The position numbers and the translations under genes were made by a program. DNA of 20,225 nucleotides from Ignavibacteriota bacterium (GTDB lineage Bacteria > Bacteroidota > Ignavibacteria > Palsa-1295): the NCBI GenBank assembly GCA_025357895.1, contig JANYLL010000151.1, forward strand, positions 1 to 20,225, in the 5' to 3' direction. Every line of letters starts with the position of its first letter. Within the stretch, counting starts at the first letter, position 1. Below the pieces are notes generated by a model. That model was not told where the DNA came from. It did no database searches and was given only the letters and a program-made list of their open reading frames with translations. Positions 1-6,323 of this stretch are shown one piece after another.

Positions 1-53
1 GTTAGGGCGAGGACACCGATCTCTCGTTGCCGCGTGAGCTCACTGAATTTCAT
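1..53 (-). CDS. Start of a dcw-cluster gene, probably murE (partial)
   Basis: Only the first 17 codons are in the window (MKFSELTRQREIGVLAL). The ATG at 53 is the only sensible start: an in-frame TGA lies two codons upstream. It follows ftsI by about 140 bases on the same strand. In dcw clusters ordered mraZ-rsmH-ftsL-ftsI the next gene is usually murE (UDP-MurNAc-tripeptide synthetase), and MurE proteins often begin with a similar MKLxEL stretch. The assignment rests on gene order and this short N-terminus. No Shine-Dalgarno is evident; the upstream bases are A-rich. Confidence 0.55.
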   Translation of the reverse strand, partial: MKFSELTRQREIGVLAL

Positions 54-148
54 TTTTCAAAGAACATTGCTTTTTGTACGGATGCTCCGAAAAAATTTCG
101 TCATCCCTGAATAACTTTGGTGTGATCATAGCTATAGTGATTTTCATA

Positions 149-176
149 ATATGCAATATACGAAGATATTGCATAT
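149..176. repeat. Perfect 11-bp inverted repeat between ftsI and murE
   Basis: ATATGCAATAT (149-159) and ATATTGCATAT (166-176) are exact reverse complements separated by 6 bases. The hairpin would start 16 bases past the ftsI stop. It is AT-rich and not followed by a T-run on the minus strand, so it is a poor intrinsic terminator. It could be an operator, an mRNA-processing or stabilising hairpin, or chance in AT-rich spacer DNA. Confidence 0.6.
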
Positions 177-191
177 AATAAAAACAAACTT

Positions 192-2573
192 CTATTCATC
201 ACCAAAGAGCGTAACGATAGGATTCTTTGCGTCAATTCTTGCACCGGCTTCGGGAATTTGTTTTTCCACTTTGCCGTCTCCGACAAGCCGAATGCGAACG
301 TTACTCGCTGTGCCGAATTTCATTGCCCGTGCCATCGGCATTTGCTTAAAATCAGGGACCTCTACTAATTGGCTTTCGCCTGTAAGTTTCGAGGTTTCCC
401 CCTCAGCATCCGCTGCACGAAGAACGAATCGGACAGAATCACTACCAAATCTTGTTGCGCGCTCCACTACTCCTTTTTGAGCGCCACCTACTACTACAAA
501 TCCTTGCGCTGCAAGTGTCGAGCGAGCGACATCCTGCGTTAAGCCGCGAACATCAGGCATCTCGCGGTCATCGTCATGTTCGCGCTGACGAAGCACTGTG
601 CCATCGATCTCGATCGCTCCGCCTTCTTCAACCACAGGAGCCGTTGACGCGATTTGCAATGGCGATCTTGCATCCATCGGAAGTTTTCCATTTTGCTCTA
701 AGATCGACATTGCGATCTCGCGGAAAACAGGAGCGCTGACGACGCCGCCATAGTATCCATTTTTTGGCGAACGCATAATTACCAGAATTTCATACTCCGG
801 TTTTTCCGCCGGAAAAAATCCTATAAAACTTGATGTATAGTGATCTTTCGAATAATGCCCGTTTACATATTGCTGCGCCGTGCCTGTCTTGCCTGCAATA
901 TTTATTCCTTTGATCTTTGTCGAAGTGCCAGTTCCCGAATCCACAACTCCGCGCATAATATCGATCAACGACTTAGCCGACTCTGCACTAACCACTCTGC
1001 GAATTTCCTGCGGATGAATTTCCGTTACTTCGCCTTTGATATTTGTCCGTTTGGCAACAATGTATGGTTTCATCATCACGCCGAAATTTGCGATTGTCGC
1101 ATACGCCATTGCAAGTTGGATGGGCGTTGCAGTCATTTCATATCCGAATGCAATGTATCGCTTTGAATTGACGCTCCATTTATCAGGCTTATGCATACTG
1201 CCCTTGATTTCACCGGGCAGATCAATTCCGGATAGAACGCTCATTCCGAAATCACGCATGTATTTATAAAATCTTCTGCGCTCAAGTTTATCGGAGATTT
1301 TTGCAAAGCAGACATTGCTCGATTTTTCTAAAGCCTGACGAAAAGTCAACACGCCATATTCATGAGTATCCTTGATCTTCGCACCACCTTCGACAATCCA
1401 TGTGCCGCCTTGTGCATCGACTTTATCTTCCGGCTTCCACGCACCCTCATTAAGTGCGATCGCTGCCGTCAAGACTTTCATCGTTGAACCGGGCTCGAAT
1501 GCGTCAGTGATCGCACGATTGCGCAGCATATCATTCGAAGCTGAGAAAAAATCATTAGGATTAAAATCCGGCATGTTCGCAAGTGAAAGTATTTCGCCGG
1601 TTCGCGGATTTAATACAATTGCAATTCCTGCTTCAGCGTTTGCTCGCACAACTCCTGCGCGCAGAGCATTTTCTGTCACGGCTTGCAAACCTTCGTCTAT
1701 TGTAAGAGTCAAGTCGTCTCCATTTGTCGGCGGCACTTGATCGTAATCCACATCCGGTCTGCGAAACCCTTTGCCGTCGCGCTGCATGATAGCAATGCCA
1801 TCGGAACCGCGTAAAATTTTGTCATCAAATAATTCAAGCCCTGCAAGTCCGCGTCCATCTTTGCTTGCAAAACCCAGAATATGTGATCCTTTTTCTCCGA
1901 AAGCATAATGCCTGCGTTCATCAGTTTCGCGCATCACTCCGCGTTCTTTGATACCGTCAAGTTTTACTGCGATCTCCTGCGGGACTTCGCGCTCAACGAC
2001 AATATAATGCCGTGCCGTATCGCGTAAAAAATTATCGTAATATTCTTTCGGCTTCCCGAATACACTGCTGAAAGCCGCTGCAACTACGGACTTATTTTTT
2101 ATTTCGTCGGGATCAAATGCGAATTTTACGACGAAAGCATTTGAAGCTAAGATAACTCCGTTACGATCGCGAAGCACTCCGCGGCGCGCCGGAAGCGAGA
2201 CTTGCATTTGATACTGGCTTGCAGCTTGTTCACTCAGCGCTGCATGCTCGAGGACCTGAACTTTGAAGAGTTTGCCTATCACTGCACAAAACCCAATAAG
2301 AAAAATTGCAAGTACAAGATAGAGCCTGCCGTTTGATGCCATGGGATCTTTTGCCACCGGAATGGAGAAAAATCTTTCGATCAATCGTTGATGCCATTTT
2401 TTGCCGGATAGTTTCGGAAAAGGGGATTCAGTATTAGGTTCATAACGGGAGTTGTTAGTCGAACGGATTCTTGTTCGTGCTGAGGGACTAAAGTCCGTTC
2501 TACTACTTTGCTCTCGATTAAAAGATGAAGAAGCCCTAACGCCTTTCGGGCGCTCAAGAGGAGGGGTACTCAT
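192..2573 (-). CDS. ftsI: FtsI / penicillin-binding protein 2-3 family transpeptidase with C-terminal PASTA domains
   Basis: Septal peptidoglycan transpeptidase: it cross-links stem peptides at the division site, anchored in the inner membrane with its catalytic domain in the periplasm. Numbering is from the ATG at 2573 (793 residues). A basic cytoplasmic tail of about 80 residues precedes one membrane segment (about 84-105). The dimerisation region begins near RRGVLRDRNG (about 131). The active-site motifs are S363-T-M-K366, S418-S-N420 and K562-T-G564. Two PASTA-like segments follow (about 671-720 and 736-792), a feature more familiar in Gram-positive PBPs and FCB relatives. The ATG is preceded by AAAAAGG at 4 bases. 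A GTG at 2597 would add 8 residues. An ATG at 2342 just before the membrane segment would give a more usual tail length, but the open frame upstream and a motif shared with FtsL (residues 44-53) argue that the tail is real. Residues about 23-40 are encoded by a repeat element. Confidence 0.93.
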   Translation of the reverse strand: MSTPPLERPKGVRASSSFNREQSSRTDFSPSARTRIRSTNNSRYEPNTESPFPKLSGKKWHQRLIERFFSIPVAKDPMASNGRLYLVLAIFLIGFCAVIGKLFKVQVLEHAALSEQAASQYQMQVSLPARRGVLRDRNGVILASNAFVVKFAFDPDEIKNKSVVAAAFSSVFGKPKEYYDNFLRDTARHYIVVEREVPQEIAVKLDGIKERGVMRETDERRHYAFGEKGSHILGFASKDGRGLAGLELFDDKILRGSDGIAIMQRDGKGFRRPDVDYDQVPPTNGDDLTLTIDEGLQAVTENALRAGVVRANAEAGIAIVLNPRTGEILSLANMPDFNPNDFFSASNDMLRNRAITDAFEPGSTMKVLTAAIALNEGAWKPEDKVDAQGGTWIVEGGAKIKDTHEYGVLTFRQALEKSSNVCFAKISDKLERRRFYKYMRDFGMSVLSGIDLPGEIKGSMHKPDKWSVNSKRYIAFGYEMTATPIQLAMAYATIANFGVMMKPYIVAKRTNIKGEVTEIHPQEIRRVVSAESAKSLIDIMRGVVDSGTGTSTKIKGINIAGKTGTAQQYVNGHYSKDHYTSSFIGFFPAEKPEYEILVIMRSPKNGYYGGVVSAPVFREIAMSILEQNGKLPMDARSPLQIASTAPVVEEGGAIEIDGTVLRQREHDDDREMPDVRGLTQDVARSTLAAQGFVVVGGAQKGVVERATRFGSDSVRFVLRAADAEGETSKLTGESQLVEVPDFKQMPMARAMKFGTASNVRIRLVGDGKVEKQIPEAGARIDAKNPIVTLFGDE
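2456..2505 (-). repeat. Palindromic element (GGACTTTAGTCC family) inside the ftsI reading frame
   Basis: The ends are a 12-bp inverted repeat with one mismatch: TAGTCGAACGGA at 2456-2467 and TCCGTTCTACTA at 2494-2505. It contains the core GGACTAAAGTCC (2485-2496). The same core and TAGT...ACTA-type ends recur at 6254-6315 and 19062-19139. On the minus strand it is read in the ftsI frame as about 18 residues (SSRTDFSPSARTRIRSTN), rich in Ser and Arg, immediately before the YEP motif. Mobility is inferred from recurrence only; no transposase is present. Confidence 0.6.
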
Positions 2574-2622
2574 ATAACCTTTTTCGTACGAACGCACTGG
2601 TCGCGATTCTTTCTAGTCTGTT

Positions 2623-3072
2623 TTATTGAATCTTAAATTCATCAACGCCATTAGCTTCTTGCATTCCAAATTTTCCTTTTGCGATCTCACGAACACGTTC
2701 CGGAGCAGAAAGCTGCATTTCCTGCGCTTTTAATTTAATAATGCGCTGCTGCGTCTGCTCGATCTTATTCTCTAATTTCGATTTATCGTAGGTAAGTTTG
2801 TTCACCTGTAAAGTATTCCAAATTATCAGAACTGCACAAGCAGTGAATACACTAAAGAAAATTATAACGTAAAACGTGGGAATGCGTTTTACAACTTTAT
2901 CAAATGTCTCGCCTTGTGGTTTCTTTTTTTCGGGAGTTTCAAATTCATATTCTTCACGCATTGCCTCGGGAAAAGGAGTCTGTGACTTTGGCTCATAGAA
3001 ACTGCCTTTCGCACCTAAAGCCCCCGATCCGGGAGCCGCTTTCATGCGCGGTGTGAAGGCTATTTGTGTCAT
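2623..3072 (-). CDS. ftsL: FtsL-like divisome protein
   Basis: Small bitopic membrane protein of the FtsL/FtsB/FtsQ type, expected to scaffold and activate the FtsW-FtsI septal synthase. The 149 residues comprise a long cytoplasmic tail (1-65), one membrane segment (about 66-87, IIFFSVFTACAVLIIW), a coiled-coil-like stretch (about 88-120) and a short C-terminal part (SAPERVREIAKGKFGM). That last part resembles the usual FtsL ending in which 'PERIEEIARxxLGM' follows the coil. Its place between rsmH and ftsI supports the name. The tail carries Y26-E-P-K-S-Q-T-P-F-P35, closely matched in the FtsI tail. The stop is 49 bases from the chosen ftsI ATG. Sequence conservation in this family is low, so gene order carries much of the assignment. 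Confidence 0.85.
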   Translation of the reverse strand: MTQIAFTPRMKAAPGSGALGAKGSFYEPKSQTPFPEAMREEYEFETPEKKKPQGETFDKVVKRIPTFYVIIFFSVFTACAVLIIWNTLQVNKLTYDKSKLENKIEQTQQRIIKLKAQEMQLSAPERVREIAKGKFGMQEANGVDEFKIQ

Positions 3073-3104
3073 GGGGCGATCATTATAGTTGATTCTTACA
3101 TACG

Positions 3105-3199
3105 TTGCGAGATACGAAGCAATCTAAAATGCCAGAGTACTTAACCTAACCTTCTCGTCTTCTTTAGATTGCTTCGCCCCGGATACCGGGTTCTCGCAA
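3105..3199. repeat. Nested inverted-repeat element between rsmH and ftsL
   Basis: The outer arms are TTGCGAGA (3105-3112) and TCTCGCAA (3192-3199). The inner arms are CGAAGCAATCTAAA (3115-3128) and TTTAGATTGCTTCG (3163-3176), a perfect 14-bp match. A small hairpin CCCGG-ATA-CCGGG (3178-3190) sits in one shoulder. The same architecture is found at 11680-11781. It occupies most of the 130-base gap between rsmH and ftsL, ends 3 bases from the rsmH stop and encodes no protein. From memory, similar TTGCGAG/CGAAGCAATCT repeats occur in many bacterial genomes. Confidence 0.8.
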
Positions 3200-3202
3200 A
3201 AT

Positions 3203-4153
3203 TTATTTCTTTTCTGCAACTCTCATCTTCGCACTTCGTGCTCTCGGATTACGAGATACTTCTTCATCGCTCGGCACGATCGGCTTTTTTGTGATAAGCC
3301 TCAATCGCGCTTTTTTCTCATCAATACTTTGCCTAAGTGATTCAAGTGATCCTTCGACAACTTTTGGGTTCGCATACGATGCGAAAAAATCTTTTACTAT
3401 TCTATCTTCAAGCGAATGATAACTGACAACAACAATCCTTCCACCAACTTCAAGAAGTTCTAATGCCTGCTCAAGTGATGAGCGCAGGCTTCCGAGTTCA
3501 TCATTGACTTCAATTCGCAGCGCCTGAAATATCCGCGATAATGTCGAATTCTTTTTATCTTCGCGAATGCCTTGCGTTACTATCGCAGCAAGCTCGTGCG
3601 TTGTCTTTATCGGCTTCACTTGCCTTGCTTCAACGATCCATCGTGCAATTCTTCCGCTCATCGGTTCTTCGCCGTACATTCCGAAGATATGCTTTAATTC
3701 ATCTGCCGTCGTTGTTGCAATGATATCCATAGCACTCCTGGCAAGTCTCGGATCGAGCCGCATATCAAGCGGTGCATCGAAACGGTAACTTAATCCAATG
3801 CTTGTAGTATCAAGTTGTCGGCTTGAGACACCAAGATCGTACACTATTCCACTGATCTGCTTTACATGTTCTTTTGCAAGTGCATCGCGAAGATCTGAAA
3901 AATTTTCTGCGATTATCTTGAATCTATCGCTAAATTTTTCAAGCTTTTTCGAAGCATATCCAATCGCCTGCGGATCAGTATCGAATCCATAGAGTTTGAT
4001 GCTTGGGGAATACATCAGTATCATTTCAGAATACCCACCGCCGCCAAGCGTTGCATCAATGTACATGCCATCCGTTCTTATATCAAGCGCTTCTATCGCT
4101 TCACGAGCAAGAACGGGAATATGGTAATCATTTGCCACTCGTTCTATTTTCAA
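3203..4153 (-). CDS. rsmH: 16S rRNA (cytosine(1402)-N(4))-methyltransferase RsmH (MraW)
   Basis: SAM-dependent methylation of N4 of C1402 in the 16S rRNA decoding centre (family knowledge). The 316 residues match the usual length. The family N-terminus HIPVL is at 11-15, the SAM-binding motif DATLGGGGYS at 33-42, DLGVSSRQLD at 106-115 and SYHSLED at 244-250. The C-terminus has the typical PSDEEVSRNPRARSAKMR block. It lies 20 bases after mraZ in the standard mraZ-rsmH-ftsL-ftsI order, so it is almost certainly co-transcribed from the mraZ promoter. No clear Shine-Dalgarno is visible, as for most genes here. Confidence 0.97.
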   Translation of the reverse strand: MKIERVANDYHIPVLAREAIEALDIRTDGMYIDATLGGGGYSEMILMYSPSIKLYGFDTDPQAIGYASKKLEKFSDRFKIIAENFSDLRDALAKEHVKQISGIVYDLGVSSRQLDTTSIGLSYRFDAPLDMRLDPRLARSAMDIIATTTADELKHIFGMYGEEPMSGRIARWIVEARQVKPIKTTHELAAIVTQGIREDKKNSTLSRIFQALRIEVNDELGSLRSSLEQALELLEVGGRIVVVSYHSLEDRIVKDFFASYANPKVVEGSLESLRQSIDEKKARLRLITKKPIVPSDEEVSRNPRARSAKMRVAEKK

Positions 4154-4173
4154 AGAGCGCCATACTAATGCAA

Positions 4174-4632
4174 TTAAACGGCATTAGATTTTAAACCCAT
4201 GACTTGCTCCGCTACATTCTCGTAGGTTTGCTTCATGGATTCGATATAACGTTTGAAATTTCCCGGATTCCAGAGTTCGATATGATCGAGCACTCCGATG
4301 AAATACACATCTTTTTTGATTTCTGCAAACTCAAGTAAACTTTGGGGAATCAACAGCCGGTACTGGCTATCGAGCACAAGCTCTTCGCTCCATTGCATCA
4401 ACATTCTCATATAGAACCGGTCCTGATCGCTTGATTGCTGAAGCGCAGCAATACTGGTTTCTAATTTCTTCCATTCATCCAATGGATAGGCATAAAGGCA
4501 TTTTTCGAGACCCCGTGTCAAGACAAACGTCGAGCGCGCATCGGCGGTGATATTACGGCGCATTTTGGACGGTATACTGACTCGCCCTTTTGCATCTACT
4601 GAATAGGTGTCGCTGCCTTTGAATGATGACAT
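4174..4632 (-). CDS. mraZ: Transcriptional regulator MraZ
   Basis: DNA-binding regulator at the head of the dcw operon. In E. coli and mycoplasmas MraZ controls its own operon by binding direct repeats upstream of mraZ. The protein has 152 residues and two SpoVT/AbrB-like halves, each with the DxxxR signature: DAKGRVSIP near residue 13 and DSQYRLLIP near residue 90. The start at 4632 gives MSSFKGSDTYSVDAKGR, the normal family N-terminus. An in-frame ATG at 4677 would add 15 hydrophobic residues not expected in MraZ and is rejected. A promoter, TGGGN-type boxes and a long leader lie upstream. Confidence 0.96.
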   Translation of the reverse strand: MSSFKGSDTYSVDAKGRVSIPSKMRRNITADARSTFVLTRGLEKCLYAYPLDEWKKLETSIAALQQSSDQDRFYMRMLMQWSEELVLDSQYRLLIPQSLLEFAEIKKDVYFIGVLDHIELWNPGNFKRYIESMKQTYENVAEQVMGLKSNAV

Positions 4633-4707
4633 TAAATTGTAAGCTAAAAGCGATAAGCCTAGAACGAAAACACACATCGATAATTTTCGCCGAAGCTTTT
4701 TAGCTTG

Positions 4708-4766
4708 AAAAAAAAGCAGGGGGTGGGAATACCTTACAAGTCGTGCTCAGAGTATCTTTGCCCCCT
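4708..4766 (-). terminator. Terminator-like hairpin (possible attenuator) in the mraZ leader
   Basis: In the leader RNA (minus strand) AGGGGG (plus 4761-4766) can pair with CCCCCU (plus 4718-4723). Inside this, GAUAC can pair with GUAUU across a 4x4 internal loop. The outer stem is followed by GC and then eight U residues (plus 4708-4715). This layout resembles an intrinsic terminator located between promoter and mraZ. The loop is long and folding energy was not computed. It could reflect attenuation or simply a weak structure next to an A/T run. Confidence 0.4.
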
Positions 4767-4820
4767 CACTCTAAGCCACTTCTTACCTAAAAACAGTAGG
4801 CATTCCCACTTAACCCCACT
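4764..4820 (-). promoter_or_regulatory. Predicted MraZ operator: four AGTG boxes on a 10-bp grid
   Basis: Read on the minus strand, AAGTGGGG and AAGTGGGA follow each other at exactly 10 bp (AGTG at plus 4817-4820 and 4807-4810). A second pair, AGTGGC and AGTGAG, lies at plus 4777-4780 and 4767-4770, also 10 bp apart and in phase with the first. The first pair fits the E. coli MraZ pattern TGGGN-N5-TGGGN and the mycoplasma AAAGTG-type box. The first pair lies just downstream of the predicted transcription start, where MraZ is expected to act on its own operon. Confidence 0.65.
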
Positions 4821-4829
4821 TTATGGGTA

Positions 4830-4860
4830 CAAATATACAACATTCTTTCTCCAAATGCAA
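4830..4860 (-). promoter_or_regulatory. Promoter of the mraZ (dcw) operon
   Basis: On the minus strand TTGCAT (plus 4855-4860) is followed after exactly 17 bases by TATATT (plus 4832-4837), a good sigma70-type pair. The same bases also fit the Bacteroidota consensus, with TTG about 20 bases before TATATTTG (plus 4830-4837, TAnnTTTG). The predicted start is near 4823, giving a leader of about 190 bases before the mraZ ATG. Confidence 0.65.
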
Positions 4861-4942
4861 GCTTTTTTGATAAATATTTTAATTTTTTTGGGGAGACACC
4901 TGTAAGTCCTTATTTTTCAATAGGTGAAAAAATATATTGCAC

Positions 4943-4973
4943 AAAAAAATCCCTTTTGGCAGCCAAAAGGGAT
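4943..4973 (-). terminator. Intrinsic terminator after the LivK-type gene
   Basis: ATCCCTTTTGGC (4949-4960) and GCCAAAAGGGAT (4962-4973) form a perfect 12-bp inverted repeat, in practice a 10-bp stem with a small loop. On the minus strand it is followed at once by seven T (plus 4943-4949). It lies about 20 bases after the stop at 4994 and separates this unit from the mraZ promoter downstream. Confidence 0.9.
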
Positions 4974-4993
4974 AGCTATTTCTTAATTAAAGA

Positions 4994-6199
4994 TTATTTC
5001 GTCGTAGGTGCCGGCGCAGCCATTTGCTTAAATTCCGTCATGGGCTCGCCGGTTGCGCTGATGCGCTGTGCGAAGTGGTATTTGCCGTCTACGATCTGCA
5101 GAATGGTCAGTGGCTTGGAGGCATTGCGATCTTTATCAATGGTGATGGAGCCTGTTACACCTGCAAAATTTTTCGTATCAGCGATTGCATCACGGAGCTT
5201 CTTTGAATCTGTCGAACCGGCGCGCTTAATGGCATCGCCTAAAATAAGAGCGGCATCATATCCAAGCGCAGCCATGGCATCAGGAGCTTTGCTGTACTTG
5301 GCATTATACTTCTTCACGAAGTTTTGCACTGCCGGATCAGGATCCTCTGTTGAAAAATGATTTGAGAAATAGGTATTCGTGAAATCTTTCTCAGCGCCCT
5401 TTGTCAATTCTTCCGAATCCCATCCGTCGCCACCAAGAAGCGGACAAGTAATACCAAGTTCACGCGCCTGCCTAACGATCAACGAAACTTCACTATAATA
5501 GCCGGGGATAAAGATCACATCAGGATTCGAGGCGCGCATTGAGGTTAGTGCAGCACGGAAATCTTTATCACCGGTGGAATACGATTGTTCACCGGAAATC
5601 TCAGCGCCATTTTTACGAATCGTCTCGCGGAATGAATTCGCCAGACCGATGGAATAATCCTGGCGTGTGTCGAGTAATATTCCTGCACGTTTTGCATGAA
5701 GCGTTTTCATTGCAAAATTTGCAAGTGCCTCGCCCTGGAACGGATCAATAAAACAGATGCGAAAAATATAATCGCCGATCTTCGTAACTTCTTCATTTGT
5801 CGAAGCGGGTGAGATCATCGGAATCTTTGCCTGCTGAGCGATCGGTCCGCCGGCGCGTGAACGGCTTGAGGCAACTTCGCCTAATAGTGCAACAACCTTA
5901 TTTCGATTTATTAGTTTCTGCACTGCTGCCGTTGCATCTTCTGCCTTCGATTGATCATCTTCGCTGATAAGTTTGATCTGTTTGCCAAGCTCTCCGCCTC
6001 CGGCATTGATCTCATCAATTGCCAGGAGAGTGCCGTTATGTGATGATTGTCCGAAGGTTGCAGTCTGCCCGGTCATTGAGGCAAACTCACCTACAAGGAT
6101 TTCATTGCCTTCAGCTCCGCCTTCTTTTTTGCAGGCAGAAAAAACGAGTGTAAGAGAAAGTGCAAGAGAAAAAATTACGAGCGCGTGTTTTAATTTCAT
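4994..6199 (-). CDS. LivK/LivJ-type ABC transporter substrate-binding lipoprotein
   Basis: Periplasmic-binding-protein type 1 family (Peripla_BP_6), which delivers branched-chain amino acids or related small ligands to an ABC permease. 401 residues from the ATG at 6199. An upstream in-frame ATG at 6232 would place 11 extra residues ahead of the signal peptide. The signal peptide ends in a lipobox (F20-S-A-C23), so a membrane-anchored lipoprotein is predicted. Family features include GEFASMTGQTATFGQS near the mature N-terminus, GEVASSRS, MISPASTN and YDAALIL. No permease or ATPase gene is in the window, so the transporter partner and ligand are unknown. A repeat element lies upstream and a strong terminator downstream. 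Confidence 0.9.
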   Translation of the reverse strand: MKLKHALVIFSLALSLTLVFSACKKEGGAEGNEILVGEFASMTGQTATFGQSSHNGTLLAIDEINAGGGELGKQIKLISEDDQSKAEDATAAVQKLINRNKVVALLGEVASSRSRAGGPIAQQAKIPMISPASTNEEVTKIGDYIFRICFIDPFQGEALANFAMKTLHAKRAGILLDTRQDYSIGLANSFRETIRKNGAEISGEQSYSTGDKDFRAALTSMRASNPDVIFIPGYYSEVSLIVRQARELGITCPLLGGDGWDSEELTKGAEKDFTNTYFSNHFSTEDPDPAVQNFVKKYNAKYSKAPDAMAALGYDAALILGDAIKRAGSTDSKKLRDAIADTKNFAGVTGSITIDKDRNASKPLTILQIVDGKYHFAQRISATGEPMTEFKQMAAPAPTTK

Positions 6200-6253
6200 G
6201 TTTATATATTTCGTACGTACTAGAGACAACATCAGAGGTTAAAAGAACTTTGA

Positions 6254-6315
6254 TACGGGAAGTATCATTCCTGTTTTATCTAAAGCGGGACGGACGGACT
6301 AAAGTCCGTCCTACT
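6254..6315. repeat. Palindromic element (GGACTTTAGTCC family)
   Basis: GGACGGACTAAAGTCCGTCC (6292-6311) is a 9-bp stem with a two-base loop. The other end, TACGGGAAGTATCATTCC (from 6254), aligns with the right end of the copy at 19062-19139 read in the opposite sense. It lies between the TPR lipoprotein gene and the LivK-type gene. The hairpin could stop or attenuate transcription after the upstream three-gene unit, but no T-run follows the stem directly. Confidence 0.65.
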
Positions 6316-6323
6316 GAAAAAAA

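Noticed and set aside
2574..2597. GTG start for FtsI adding eight residues
   Set aside because: The ATG at 2573 has AAAAAGG upstream and is the better codon; the GTG remains possible.
3105..3199. CRISPR or small RNA gene in the rsmH-ftsL spacer
   Set aside because: There is only one nested inverted repeat, no direct-repeat array, and the same plan recurs at 11680-11781 as a dispersed element.
4633..4677. In-frame upstream ATG extending MraZ by 15 hydrophobic residues
   Set aside because: MraZ proteins start at the MSSFKG-type N-terminus just before the first AbrB-like half; the extension has no family support.
4705..4905. Plus-strand open frame of 66 codons across the mraZ promoter and leader
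   Set aside because: It runs through clear promoter and operator signals on the other strand and has no recognisable composition or family.
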